Shown here: piece by piece, positions 21,739 through 32,171 of the stretch | How positions within the stretch are numbered: position 1 is the first letter of the stretch | Layout of the letters: every line of letters starts with the position of its first letter | Assembly (NCBI RefSeq): GCF_932274485.2 | Contig: NC_065882.2 | Coordinates: 29,282,890-29,346,889 of the forward strand | DNA: 64,000 nucleotides | Origin: Patella vulgata | Taxonomy: Eukaryota > Mollusca > Gastropoda > Patellidae | Direction: 5' to 3' | The notes under the pieces: model-generated | Seen by the model: the letters and a program-made list of their open reading frames with translations, nothing else | Databases searched by the model: none | Told to the model about the DNA's origin: nothing | Translations under genes and position numbers: made by a program

Positions 21739-21842
21739 TAAACAGTCCTTGCAGTTATTGTATCTCGTATTCATAATAGCAAACGTCCGAGAGCTCGCTA
21801 GGCCTACCGTTTGTTTACCTTCTCAGCTGACGAGCGGCAAAC

Positions 21843-21950
21843 ATGGCGGCCGGAAGCGATCGTAGATCGGAAAATGGATCATCCTGGCCAGACACGCTAG
21901 TGTCATCGTGGATAGCGCTCGATATTAAATTCACCCTACCTTTATTTTAA
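21843..21950 (+). CDS. Small ORF starting at a YY1-like ATG
   Basis: A 35-codon frame starts at AAACATGGCGGCC, a string that fits both a strong start context and the YY1 motif often found at animal start codons. It reads MAAGSDRRSENGSSWPDTLV and ends at TAA. No family is recognised. It may be a first exon that reads past its splice site, a short peptide gene or chance. Confidence 0.3.
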   Translation: MAAGSDRRSENGSSWPDTLVSSWIALDIKFTLPLF

Positions 21951-22071
21951 TGTTCCTTTATATTTTACTTGATGGTAGCAATTATCTTCGGCAGGATGGC
22001 CGCTAGAAGATAGCGCTCATTGCCACCACGTTGTAGCTTTCGCGGGCCTCTGGAATGAAGTTACGTATTTG

Positions 22072-22108
22072 TGACGTCATCGTGACGTCACCAGCTAAGT
22101 CTATATAA
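22072..22108 (+). promoter_or_regulatory. Twin CRE plus TATA promoter
   Basis: Two perfect palindromic CRE sites TGACGTCA (22072-22079 and 22083-22090) stand 11 bases apart, about one helical turn. TATATAA follows at 22102-22108. Transcription would start near 22130-22138. This is the clearest core promoter in the window and would respond to CREB/ATF-type factors. Because ATTAAA follows close behind, an LTR promoter is the main alternative. Confidence 0.7.
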
Positions 22109-22137
22109 GACCGAGCGCTCTTAGAAGCGCGCTTCTT

Positions 22138-22227
22138 ATGCCATTAAATTTTCGCCAAGGACCTCGATCCAACGTAGACCAGTCGCCAAAAAGGCAAGAA
22201 AGAACCCCAGAAAAGGAAAAACTTATG
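22138..22227 (+). CDS. Candidate gene exon 1, proline-rich small protein
   Basis: Thirty codons from an ATG about 30 bases below the TATA box, reading MPLNFRQGPRSNVDQSPKRQ and on to EKLM, end at a GTAAGG donor. The frame joins exon 2 in phase 0. The head is basic and hydrophilic. The very short implied 5' leader is a concern; the start might lie elsewhere, or the block may be untranslated leader of an LTR element. Confidence 0.4.
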
Positions 22228-22298
22228 GTAAGGGTCCAGTAGAACTGCTAATTCACATTTTTATATCATTCTTATGAGTTTCAAAAGTAATGTTTTAG

Positions 22299-22475
22299 TT
22301 CCAAACCAGCACCAGCAGTAGGCTAACCCCAACCCCAGCACCAGTAGGAAGCACCCGACCGGTACAATTCCAGGCCCCAGCATTTGGCAGTAACCCCAGG
22401 CCCCAGCAGCCACCGCCACCCTGGGACAGAACCAGGTCCCAGCACCAGTCATTAGCCTACCCCAGCCCCAGTTAG
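22299..22475 (+). CDS. Candidate gene exon 2, proline/glutamine-rich
   Basis: It begins after a T-rich tract ending TTTTAG and is open in phase 0 for 58 codons to TAG at 22473. It reads FQTSTSSRLTPTPAPVGSTR and continues with QQPPPPWDRTRSQ. Joined to exon 1 it gives an 88-residue protein rich in Pro, Ser, Gln and Thr and probably unstructured. A diverged second copy of the GTACAAYTCCAGGCCCCAGC segment follows at about 22490-22560, so the exon grew by tandem duplication. I know no homologue. Confidence 0.4.
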   Translation, partial: FQTSTSSRLTPTPAPVGSTRPVQFQAPAFGSNPRPQQPPPPWDRTRSQHQSLAYPSPS

Positions 22476-22817
22476 TAGAAAGCACTGGACCGGTACAACT
22501 CCAGGCCCCAGCATTGGCAGTAACCCCAGGCCAACACCAGTCATTAGCCTTCTCCAGCCCCACCCCAGTTCCGGATCCCATTCCGATATTATTATCCCAA
22601 GCCCTGGGAGCGACTTTATATCATTCCGGGGGTGGAGGTCAACAAATTAATGTGGTGTAATGTCGTGGCTAATTATCTCAGCGTGGTTCAGTGGTTGGCA
22701 TCACTAGTTATGACAATATATTAGTAGAATGGTAGAGAAGAACAACAAACACGTGTGCTCTAGTTTAGGTTTATATTTCTACTGGCGAGACTCGCCACTC
22801 AACCAATCATGTTACAG

Positions 22818-22876
22818 TACAATAACATGCATGACAATCATAATAGAGGATAGCAGACGAAGTCAACGACACTACA
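22818..22876 (-). repeat. LTR-start repeat, 3' side
   Basis: This 59-bp block is identical to 32172-32230. On the - strand it follows a purine tract (22877-22893, TTAAGGGGGGGGGG-type), as expected for the start of a 3' LTR. The LTR probably continues down to about 22690. Confidence 0.8.
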
Positions 22877-22959
22877 CTACCCCCCCCCCTTAATTTGAGT
22901 CCTTAATTAAATTTAACACAACAAATAAAAGAATAAATCAGTAAATGTCTCGTTTTATC

Positions 22960-24340
22960 ATTGCGATGAGGTTCTATATCTGGATGGTGGTTTAATCTGC
23001 CTTCCATATTTGGAAACCTTTGGTACTGGTAAATATATTGGCGGTATTGGTCCAGTAGACGATACAGGTGATCCATCGGGAGCCAGTGTCCCAGACAGAT
23101 CATCAAGATCGTCTACTGTTGCTGGTATTGGTTCAGTAGTCGATCCAGATGGTAAATCGGGAGCCAGTGTCCCAGATAAACCACTAGGATTGTCTGTTTC
23201 TGGAACATTAAGGTCTGGAGGGTTGTAATCTGTTGATGGTGTATTATTCTGTTCGCTATTCGGTGTAGTCAGGCTGGAGGACACGATTAGTTTTTGTCGA
23301 AGCTTCGAAATCCACAAGGGAACGGCCTTGTTGCAGGGCTTTATTCGATCATGGTGGTAGATTGTGCGCTTATGGGGAAAAGTTACCTCAAAGAGTACAG
23401 GACCTAGTACATTGGAGATGACACAGGGTCCTTTCCATTGGGATTGAAGTTTGGGGCTTTTCCCAACAGTTTTTGCGGTGTCAAGGACGTAAACTAAATC
23501 CCCAATGCTATACTTATGTTCATTAACTTTTAAGTCATGTAGTCTTTTCTGACTCGTAGACGCTCTTTTCAGATTTTCACGAGCGATATCATGAACTTGA
23601 AGCAAGGTTTCTTGTAAGTTGTCGATGTAGTCACCCTGATCTGTAGGTAGATTCTGTTGCTTGGGAAATCCAAAGATAAGATCTTGAGGCAATCTGACCT
23701 CTCTTCCAAACATCAAACGATTTGGTGAAAAGTTAGTGGAACTATGGGGCGTACTTCGATAGGCGGATGTCAACAGAGGAATAAACTCGTCCCATTCATC
23801 TTGACGGTTTATATAACACCGTATCATTTGAAGAAGCGTATGATTAAATCTTTCGACAAGTCCATTAGAACTGGGGTGGTAGGGTGTAGTACGGGTTTTT
23901 GCCCATCCAAGAAGCTCTCCTAGACGCTTCATAAGATTACTATCAAAGTTACGTCCTTGGTCCGTGTGCAACTCCACAGGAACTCCAAAACGAGAGATGA
24001 ATTCATTCACCAAAGTTTTAGCTACAGTTTCTGCAGTCTGATCATTAAGTGGGTATGCCTCTGTCCACTTTGTAAATTGATCGACAAGTACAAGAACATA
24101 CTTGTTGCCTTTCTGGGAGACAGGGAATGGTCCTAAAATATCTTGAGAATACCCATCAATCCAAGATTTCGTTATTTGAGCTGTGGACTCTTGAATCTGG
24201 CTGTCAATCCTTCTAATTGCTATCGGAAGGACATCATCTATGTCCTCATCAAATCTGGTCCATTGCTCAGTGACTTTGGAGCAGTATTTACAACCACCAC
24301 ATGATAGCTGAGAGGCTTTCAGACCAGAGTTATAGCAATC
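22960..24340 (-). mobile_element. Integrase part of the second gypsy element
   Basis: The zinc cysteines appear as CGGCKYC. The core follows with ILGPFPVSQKGNKYVLVLVD, LHTDQGRNFDS and LVERFNHTLL, giving the D, D and E residues. A C-terminal GPxF-type motif (QWKGPCVI) comes next. The tail has two copies of a SGTLAPD-containing segment and ends in a GRQIKPPSRYR string. Confidence 0.9.
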
Positions 24341-24344
24341 ACAT

Positions 24345-24910
24345 TGCTCAGCATATGGATACCTGCTCAAGGCATCTGCATTGCCAATTTTGGACTACTT
24401 GGGTTAGTTCGCCATTTGCTTCCATCCCATTAGAGCTTACATAATGCCCCAAAAATAACACCCTATCCAGGCACAACTTACACTTTTTAGGTTTAAGCTT
24501 AAGGTTTGCCTCTCTGAATCGCTGGAACACTTCTTCCAGATGTCCCATGTGTTCATCAAAATTTTGTGATGCAATTATCACGTCATCAAGGTAGATTAGA
24601 ACATGGTTCCATTGAAGTCCTCTGAGGACCAACTCCATCACACGTTGGAACGTGCCTGGAGCACCACATAGCCCAAAAGGCATACGCGTGGTGAACGCTG
24701 TCTTTCGTCGGTCTTCTGGAGCAACCTCAATTTGGTGATATCCTGTCTGTAAATCCAGGGTGGAGAACACTGAAGCACCCGCCAGTGTATCTAAACAATC
24801 GGATATGTTTGGTAATGGATAGGAATCCTTTTCAGTCACTTCGTTAAGTTTTCTGTAGTCAATGCACCAGCGGACTCCGCCATCTTTTTTGCGCACTAAC
24901 ACCACCGGTC
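24345..24910 (-). mobile_element. Reverse transcriptase part of the second gypsy element
   Basis: Clear Ty3/gypsy RT motifs: VRKKDGGVRWCIDYRKLN, LDLQTGYHQIEV, MPFGLCGAPGTFQ and YLDDVI. Here the RT precedes the integrase in reading order, the normal gypsy arrangement, unlike the element at 3.5-10.7 kb. Confidence 0.9.
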
Positions 24911-25079
24911 ATGACCAATCAGATGACGATGGTACAACAGTTCCATTATCTAAAAGTTGTTTTAGGTGGCCCTCCTCCTCCGCCTGAAACCCTACCGGGG
25001 TTCTCCTTGGTGACTGGCGGATGGGTGGTGCGGTACCGGTGTTAATATGATGAGAGATGCCCGAAAAACAACCCATCTA

Positions 25080-25710
25080 AGTATCGTTTTTGGCAAAAAC
25101 ATCCTCAAAATCGATGACTAGCCTTTCTAACCGTTGAGTTTGTTGGTCAGATAGGTTTTCACGTGCTTGGTTTACTACAGTTTCAAGATGCTCAGGTAAG
25201 GTAGATGTGTTATTTGTAGTTGCCGATAAAGGTGCATAATCAGTATTATGGGCTTCCACTATTTTTCCGAGGTGGGTACCCTTGTTCAATTTGATACTCG
25301 TATCTTTAGGATTTACAACCCTCACCGGAACAGCGTTGGACATGTGGACCAGAACAGAACCAATATGAGCCCCGTTCTTCAAGGAAGTAGGATCCAGAAC
25401 TCCAACTTTAGCATCATCAGGATTATCTAATTGTCCAATAACAATGGACTCAGCATGGGGTGGAAGAATGATGTCACTTTTGGTTTTCACACGAGCTATA
25501 TGACAGCCACTTTGGAGATGACTGTGTCCAGGAACCAGTGTTCCTTCATCAAGTAAGTCGCCTTGCCTGGCCAAAATGACTCCATTATGCTCGTGCAACA
25601 AATCCATACCAATTAGGACATCATCCCTTATTGGAGTTACGCAAACATTGCACTCTACAGGAACTTCTCCGATGGACATCTTTACAGGTACATTCATGTA
25701 CACATTCATT
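25080..25710 (-). mobile_element. Protease distal part and linker of the second gypsy element
   Basis: The segment includes the ILIGMDLL-type end of a retropepsin (DDVLIGMDLLHEHNG) and a linker toward RT with the HLETVVNQARENLSDQQ helix. The protease active-site part lies on the far side of the LINE insertion at about 29450-29620. Confidence 0.8.
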
Positions 25711-25799
25711 TGTTTGACTTTGTTTACAGGAAACTTTCTTAAAGAATTCTGACACTTTGTCTTTTAGACATTTTGTTGGTTACCATCATCACGCAGTTG

Positions 25800-26875
25800 G
25801 TGACGGTAGAGCTCATGGGGGTATTTACAGGCAGTTGCAGTTAGGGTGACTTTGCATATTCCTATAACACTCTGCTCTGTATATCTTCCACCAAGTTTAC
25901 ATCTTAATCCCAGAGATCTTGATGACCTTGTTGCACAATTACGGGAGATTTCAATGGTCATCATTCCCTCTGGGGTAGTCCAGATGATAACAACAGAGGT
26001 AAACAAATAGCGGACTTCATTAACATTAATAATTTGTGTTTATTAAATGATGACTCGCCTACTTATCTACATCCTGCCACAGCTTCTTTTTCTTCCCTGG
26101 ATCTCACCATTTGCTCTCCGGTCCTGTTTCAGGATTTTACATGGAGGGTAAATGAAGATCTATGTGGTAGTGACCACTTTCCTATCTTGATTGATAATAA
26201 TGGGCCTTCTCCGGTCGAAAGACCGCAGAGGTGGAAGTTGCATAAGGCTGATTGGGCTCTGTTTGAATCTTTGTGTCTCTTCTCGTTTGATGCAATGGAG
26301 TTAGAAGATGCAGATGAGCCCATGACCTTATTCACTTCAATACTACAAGATGTAGCTGAGCAGGCGATTCCAAAAACCACGACTGAACCAAAGCGTTTCA
26401 ATAAACCATGGTATAATGACGAGTGCAAATCCGCTCTCAAAGAGCGTGATCGTGTCTTGAGACGATTAAAGAACCATCCTTCCATGGAGAATATTGCGGC
26501 TTACCAAATGGTCCAGGCGAAGGCCCGTAGAACCATACGTCAAGCAAAGAAGTCTTCATGGCAAGGTTATGTCTCAAGGATCAATTCCCGTACCACATCC
26601 AAGTCGGTATGGGATCGGATTCGTAGGATTAAAGGTAAAAGTAGTTCATTATCAGTTAACCATCTGAATGTTGATAATACCACCTTAACAACATTTCCTG
26701 ATATTGCCAATTCTCTGGCCAGTACATTCTCATTCAATTCATCATCCAATTTCTCCTCTGATGCTTTTCGGGGCATTAAGAATCAAGAGGAGAAAAGGCG
26801 ACTTAATTTCAAGTCCCGCAATGATGAATGCTATAATGATCGTTTTCCATTGCAGAGCTCCGTGATTCATTAAAA
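25800..26875 (+). pseudogene. LINE endonuclease C-terminal part and linker
   Basis: The piece starts in the endonuclease with ITLCSVYLPPSLHLNPRDLD. A frame change near 25950 leads into the frame holding SFSSLDLTICSPVLF and CGSDHFPI, the last endonuclease motif. A basic linker follows with WYNDECKSALKERDRV and KARRTIRQAKKSSW, as in I/Jockey-type ORF2 proteins. At least two more frame changes between about 26770 and 27000 separate it from the RT frame. Confidence 0.85.
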
Positions 26876-27101
26876 CGAGCTCGGGACACTGCAACTGGTC
26901 CAGATGAAATACACTATCAAATTTTAAAACATCTACCTTATCCAATACTTCTAATTTTACTGGATCTTTTTAACCGGATTTGGGAATTTCCCTCCTTCGT
27001 GGCATGAAGCCACAATAATTCCTATCCCTAAACCGGGTAAAGATCATACGAATCCTACCAACTATCGTCCGATCGCTTTAACTAGCTGTATTTGCAAAAC
27101 C

Positions 27102-29228
27102 ATGGAGAGATTGATCAATCGAAGGCTTGTTTGGTACCTTGAGTCCAACAACCTGATTGCAGACCTCCAATGTGGATTTCGGTCCCAAAGGAGCACTCTT
27201 GATCATCTCGTTCGATTTGAAACGTTCGTCAGGGACGCTTTCATCCAGAAGCAACATTTAGTTGCAATATTTTTCGATCTGGAGAAAGCTTATGATACTA
27301 CATGGAAACATGGTATCATGCTCGACCTCCATAACCTCGGCCTACGAGGTCGCTTACCTATCTTCATTAAAAATTTCCTGGAAGATAGGTCATTTAAGGT
27401 ACGACTGGGATCAATCTTCTCTGACCCTTTTCCTCAGGAAATGGGGGTTCCCCAGGGAAGTATTTTATCTCCGACATTATTTGCAATAAAAATTAATACC
27501 ATCCCAGCGTGCCTTAAACCAGGTACAAACGGGGCTCTCTATGTTGATGACTTTCAGATGTGCTATGGTTCTACAGACATGCGGATAATCGAACGTAAGT
27601 TGCAGCTTTGTTTGAATTCACTTCAACAATGGGCAACCGAAAATGGATTTCATTTTTCGAAATCCAAGACTGTCTGCATGCATTTCTGTCAGAAAAGAGG
27701 TTTACATCCAGATCCAGAACTTTTCTTGGATGGCAATCGCCTTCCAGTTGTGGATGAAACCAAATTTCTGGGGCTGATATTTGATAAGAAATTATCATTT
27801 ATCCCCCATATTAAAAACCTTAAAAAGAAATGTCTGAAAGCCCTCAATATATTGAGAGTCCTATCAAATACTGACTGGGGAGCAGACCGCAAGGTCTTGC
27901 TCCGATTATATCGAGCACTTATAAGATCAAAACTCGATTACGGGTGTATTGTGTATGGGTCTGCCCGCGAGTCTTATCTCAAAGAGCTCGACACCATACA
28001 CAACCAGGGACTTCGAATCAGTTTAGGAGCATTTCGTACATCTCCAGTGGACAGTTTATACGTCGAGGCGCATGAGCCCTCACTGCACAACAGACGTGAT
28101 AAGCTGGCCCTGCAGTATGCTACGAAAATTGCATCACTTCCAAACCATATTTCATTTAACACCATATTTAGACCTCTTCATGAGCATTTGTATCTTGTTA
28201 AGACTAACGCCATTCCATCTTTCGGTATTCGTATTCAACCCCTTTTGTCTGAGGCTGGTATCAGTCTTGACAGTATCGCGAATACCCCTCTCTTTGAGAC
28301 TCCACCATGGGCTGTATCTCCCCCAAAGATCGATTTCGATCTTTCGCAACATAAAAAGAGAGATACTAGCTCGACGGTGTTTCAGTCTCTCTTTCGAGAG
28401 CTAAGGTCTAAATATGGTGATTATGCTCCAATATATACAGATGGTTCGAAAGATGATGATCGGGTAGCTTCAGCTACTGTGACACCATCTGAGACAATTT
28501 CTGTCCGCCTTCCACCTGCTTGTTCCATCTTTACAGCTGAACTTCAGGCCATTCTACAGGCTTTGGAGTTCATTCAATCATCATCTATATTAAAATATAT
28601 AATCTTTACTGATTCTTTGTCCTCACTACAAGCAATAAACAACAAACAGCTTGATCACCCATTAGTGGCAGACATTTATCGTCTGCTACTATCATACGAG
28701 TTAATCAGCAAAGACATTGTCCTTTGCTGGCTCCCCAGTCACATGGATATTAAAGGGAACGATCAAGCAGATTTGGCTGCCAAGTCTGCTCTAGATCTTC
28801 CCTTATCCTATTTTTTAATACCATTCACAGATTTTAAATCTGTTATTAACAAATTTATTTATGACCGCTGGCAACGGTCTTGGGATCTTGCAGGCACAAA
28901 CAAACTTCATCACATCAAGCCTCTCTTACGAGATTGGCCCAACTCCTACAGAACCAACAGGAGTGATGAAGTTGTTTTGTGTCGCTCTCGCATAGGTCAT
29001 ACTTTTTTAACACATTTTTTCATCTTAAAGCGAGAGCCTCAACCAGAATGTGAACACTGTCATGTTCCTTTGACAGTGAAGCACATTTTGATTGAGTGCA
29101 AGCATCTCAAAGATACAAGATTACGGCATTACCGTTGCCAGTCACTTCATCAGTTGTTTGCCCAACCGGGTATATACAGTAAAGCGCTAGATTTTTTAAA
29201 AGAGACAAATTTTTATCGAAAATTTTAA
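27102..29228 (+). CDS. LINE RT, RNase H and CCHC (ORF2 C-terminal two thirds)
   Basis: A 708-codon open stretch; the ATG is only the first Met after an upstream frame change. RT motifs are FFDLEKAYDTTW (58-68), GVPQGSILSP (115-124) and YVDD (147-150). RNase H spans about residues 440-565 with acidic residues in YTDGS (D447), TAELQAI (E480), FTDSLSSLQ (D504) and NDQAD (D557), plus the SH pair at 546-547. A CX2CX8HX4C knuckle (CEHCHVPLTVKHILIEC) lies near the end. An RT-linked RNase H with YVDD marks the I/Nimb clade. This part looks intact, but the gene as a whole is not. Confidence 0.9.
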   Translation: MERLINRRLVWYLESNNLIADLQCGFRSQRSTLDHLVRFETFVRDAFIQKQHLVAIFFDLEKAYDTTWKHGIMLDLHNLGLRGRLPIFIKNFLEDRSFKVRLGSIFSDPFPQEMGVPQGSILSPTLFAIKINTIPACLKPGTNGALYVDDFQMCYGSTDMRIIERKLQLCLNSLQQWATENGFHFSKSKTVCMHFCQKRGLHPDPELFLDGNRLPVVDETKFLGLIFDKKLSFIPHIKNLKKKCLKALNILRVLSNTDWGADRKVLLRLYRALIRSKLDYGCIVYGSARESYLKELDTIHNQGLRISLGAFRTSPVDSLYVEAHEPSLHNRRDKLALQYATKIASLPNHISFNTIFRPLHEHLYLVKTNAIPSFGIRIQPLLSEAGISLDSIANTPLFETPPWAVSPPKIDFDLSQHKKRDTSSTVFQSLFRELRSKYGDYAPIYTDGSKDDDRVASATVTPSETISVRLPPACSIFTAELQAILQALEFIQSSSILKYIIFTDSLSSLQAINNKQLDHPLVADIYRLLLSYELISKDIVLCWLPSHMDIKGNDQADLAAKSALDLPLSYFLIPFTDFKSVINKFIYDRWQRSWDLAGTNKLHHIKPLLRDWPNSYRTNRSDEVVLCRSRIGHTFLTHFFILKREPQPECEHCHVPLTVKHILIECKHLKDTRLRHYRCQSLHQLFAQPGIYSKALDFLKETNFYRKF

Positions 29229-29449
29229 TTGTATATATTTGATTTTCACCTTCATGTTTTAAATATATATACATAATGTTTTTATTTAGTTTTATTTGAT
29301 ATTTACTGTGATATTTGTTTTTATTTATGTATATATAGATAATGTGATTATTTGTTTCTAGTTTGTCTCGTAACATCATCATATGTTTGGCGCAGTATAG
29401 CCCGGTTGGAGCTGACGTGCCATTAAACAACATTTCTTTCTTTCTTTCA

Positions 29450-29790
29450 TTTGTTTGACAGTGCCAGCATTCAGCAGTGTGGATGTGGAGTGGTCCTTGA
29501 ATGGCAAGTTCGCTTTTGTAGCATAGTCGATTGAGAAGACTGTGAGGTCTGCTCCAGTATCGACAATACCATCTGTAATGTTGTTGTCCACCTTTATTTG
29601 GGACATGGATACCAGTATTAGCATTAGCTGCAACGTGAAAAATCTTTGGGGAAGGACATGGTGAACGGTTTCGACGCTTAGGACAATCCCTCTGAAAATG
29701 CCCCATGCCTCCACATAAAAAACACTTGGATGTTTCGGGCGTTAATTTATGAGAATCAGTTGTTGAGGACGTAACCTGTGTTGTCATTTT
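29450..29790 (-). mobile_element. CCHC knuckle and protease active-site part (second gypsy)
   Basis: On the - strand a knuckle CFLCGGMGHFQRDC is followed by a retropepsin start IVDTGADLTVFS. The LINE inserted just after this point, so the protease is split between here and 25.7 kb. Confidence 0.85.
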
Positions 29791-29799
29791 TTTTTTATA

Positions 29800-31055
29800 A
29801 GCTTTTCGAAAGCCAGAAGGTCCTCCTTAATGGTTGAACTTTCACCCGGCCGGCGTACAGCACGCACAGTATCCTGGGCCAATAAGTCAGCCACTTCAGC
29901 TTCATAAACGTCATCTGTCCATGTTACCTTTCTCATTGATCGCTTGGCTTCCTCTCGGTCACGGCCTAATGTGGCCTTATAATTATGCTCTAAATGTGTG
30001 ACAAGATCCATCGCTTCCGCAACAGTTTTAGGGTTGCGGTTTAGCGCTTCATAGGCCAATCTGGAGTTTCTGTGCCCTTTTAGGAAGTACTCGGCTGACA
30101 ATTCTTCCTGCAAGTCGAGACCCACGTTTTTGTATGCCAGTGTTACCAGACGTCGAACCTCTTCGGAAAACTCCTCATTCGATTCACTCTTTTGACGAAT
30201 ATCGGCTAAACGTTTCCTGGCTGTGGAGGGTGGATCTTTGTGACTGTATCGCTTTTACATTTGCTGGACTAAAGCTTCAAAGTCATTTTAAACTTGCGCT
30301 GGTAGCAGTCCATAAAAGATTGCCGCCTTATCTCGCAAACATTCAACAAGACGATCCAGTTTTTCAGGTTCATTCCACCCATTTCGTACAGATGCCCTAT
30401 TAAAAGGTAGAAGAAAAGCTTCCCAGTCGCTACTGCTACCACCATCAAATGTTGGCAATTTCTGTCGTGGAACATCTGATCGCAGATTTTGTGAGGATTG
30501 AGTATGAAAAGAATATGGAAAGGTATGTACTGGGGTTTGTGCGGAAATCGAAGGATTAGGCAAGGATGTGGTAGCTGGAGCAGGCCCAGTACTACTCTGC
30601 ACCATTGACTGTAGATTCGTATCTGTGACCACAGGATGACTGGTTTTCCATTTCTTTATTGTTTGAAGAAGGGGGTCAAATGGAGGTGCACTTCGGTCAA
30701 GTTTAGGCGTAGAAAATATCGGGTGACCGGCTTGAGATGTGATATTCACATTTGAGCTGACTCCTCCTGCAACCTCTGTTTTCTGTCCGAGGTTCATTAT
30801 GGAGGCCTTAACCGATTTTAACTCTTCGCGAATGTCTTCATTTCCCTTTGTCACGACATCAGCGAGGACACACACTTTGTTGGTTAGCTTGCCAATGCAG
30901 TCTTTTAGGACCGTGACAATATTGACATCCATGGTAAACTTATCCATGTCCTGGTCAGTTGTTGGAAGTCGCCCCAGAGGCAGAGCGTCGGGTATCGAGG
31001 GATTGTTGGGAGTGGATGGTTCTAGTGTATCTGGAAATTTATCAAAGCCGTCCAT
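29800..31055 (-). mobile_element. Gag part of the second gypsy element
   Basis: Gag opens at 31055, two bases after the stop of the SGNH ORF. It shows a variable Pro/Ser/Thr-rich head, then KLPTFDGGSSSDWEAFLLPF and LVECLRDKAAIFYGLL, the matrix/capsid motifs of Ty3/gypsy Gag. Further on come ADIRQKSESNEEF-like and RNSRLAYEALNRNPKTVAEA strings. It would form the particle. Confidence 0.85.
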
Positions 31056-31057
31056 TG

Positions 31058-31834
31058 CTAACTAATGTTAAATAAAACTTCTTGAGGGTCAACTTCGATG
31101 TTTAAAATATCGCCGTCAGTCCAACACTCTTTAACAATATCAAGTTTCAAACGGTGCAACCACTTTTTTGCAAGGAGTCGTCCTGGATGCAGACCGTCTT
31201 GGAGCAAAGTGTAGTTTACTGATCGTCGAGTCACTGATCGAGTTTTATAAAGATCAAGATCAAATCGAAGAGTGGTTCTACCTATGTCCTTGTTAAGTTG
31301 AACTATGGAAGTGTTGATACGATCAATCTGTGACAGAATATGCTTGTTGATATTGATTGACTGACAATTTCCAGAATAATTTGAATGTTTATTATAATCT
31401 GTAGCAGAATATGTTGGTAGGGAAATAAATTTAACAGTATGGTTATTTCTGTTAAGATATTCAATTAACTTATTATATTCTGATAAAAGTAGTTGAGATA
31501 TATTAGTTTCAATAGAATATCTCAAGTCAATGTGTTTACTGGGTCTGTGCAACTTCTTAGTAATATCACAAGTTCCTAACCAAGAGTAAACAACCAGGGG
31601 TTTATTATATTTGTAATAAATTTGAGGCAAGTCCTCAATAGCCGAATCTACCGCTGAAATAGTTTGCGCTCCTGGGTATGATAGAAATTCTAGAGGGAAA
31701 CTGTTATTTGTGTGAAGCTGCTTAAGGTAGTTGCCTTTACTGTCACTTAATAATACAGCTATTTTGTCACTTTGTCTGTCGGGAATAACAATAGGATGGC
31801 GGTTTATAAAGTTCAAAAGACTAGTTGTGCTCAT
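31058..31834 (-). CDS. SGNH (GDSL-like) hydrolase ORF at the 5' end of the gypsy element
   Basis: A 258-codon frame from an ATG at 31834 ends two bases before the gag ATG. SGNH blocks are in the right order: SDSKG (30-34, Ser32 as nucleophile), YPGA (53-56, oxyanion Gly), LGTCDIT (86-92, at the place of the GxND block with Cys where Asn is usual) and DGLHPG (213-218, Asp213 and His216). The family splits ester bonds of lipids or sugars. It lies between the element's 5' repeat and gag in the same orientation, and the tight spacing suggests expression from the same RNA by reinitiation. CR1 LINEs are known to carry an esterase in ORF1; I know of no such ORF in a gypsy element. A captured host gene is possible. 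Confidence 0.75.
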   Translation of the reverse strand: MSTTSLLNFINRHPIVIPDRQSDKIAVLLSDSKGNYLKQLHTNNSFPLEFLSYPGAQTISAVDSAIEDLPQIYYKYNKPLVVYSWLGTCDITKKLHRPSKHIDLRYSIETNISQLLLSEYNKLIEYLNRNNHTVKFISLPTYSATDYNKHSNYSGNCQSININKHILSQIDRINTSIVQLNKDIGRTTLRFDLDLYKTRSVTRRSVNYTLLQDGLHPGRLLAKKWLHRLKLDIVKECWTDGDILNIEVDPQEVLFNIS

Positions 31835-32171
31835 TTAATAATTCAAAACATGTAAACTTGAAAATAAAAATACTAGAATTATAGATCTTTTCAACGTAAA
31901 AGATAATAATAATTATTGGCCACTAAAAAGAAATAGACTATAGTCTATCTACCACCGTAACAGTTATGAAACGGACTATAACTAAGTGGTCTAAATTTAC
32001 CGAAGAAAATAGCCTAGCAATAAATTGTAACAAATACAAGTTAATATTACTTTAACTTGTGACAGGTAAAAATAAAAAAAAGGCTAATAAAAGGAAAGAT
32101 CTTACCCAAAATGTCCACGTGGTCACGGAAAGTAGAACCGGCACGACAACTCTGCTATTGAAACGACTCAC
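31835..32171 (-). other. 5' leader of the second gypsy element
   Basis: AT-rich, with no gene seen. It lies between the LTR-start repeat and the SGNH ORF, and no clear primer-binding site could be assigned. Confidence 0.4.

Larger units (their letters stand above)
25719..29447 (+). mobile_element. I/Nimb-type LINE inserted in the gypsy element
   Basis: A 3.7-kb non-LTR retrotransposon lies opposite to the gypsy element. It is bounded by a perfect 12-bp target duplication CATTTGTTTGAC (25707-25718 and 29448-29459) and ends in a TTTC-repeat tail at 29433-29447. It begins inside the endonuclease, so it is 5'-truncated, as usual for incomplete reverse transcription. It encodes endonuclease, reverse transcriptase, RNase H and a CCHC motif, which points to the I group. 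Confidence 0.92.

Noticed and set aside
22261-22581. 106-codon - strand frame rich in Gly, Trp and Cys
   Set aside because: It is the shadow of the proline-rich + strand exon and its duplicated copy.
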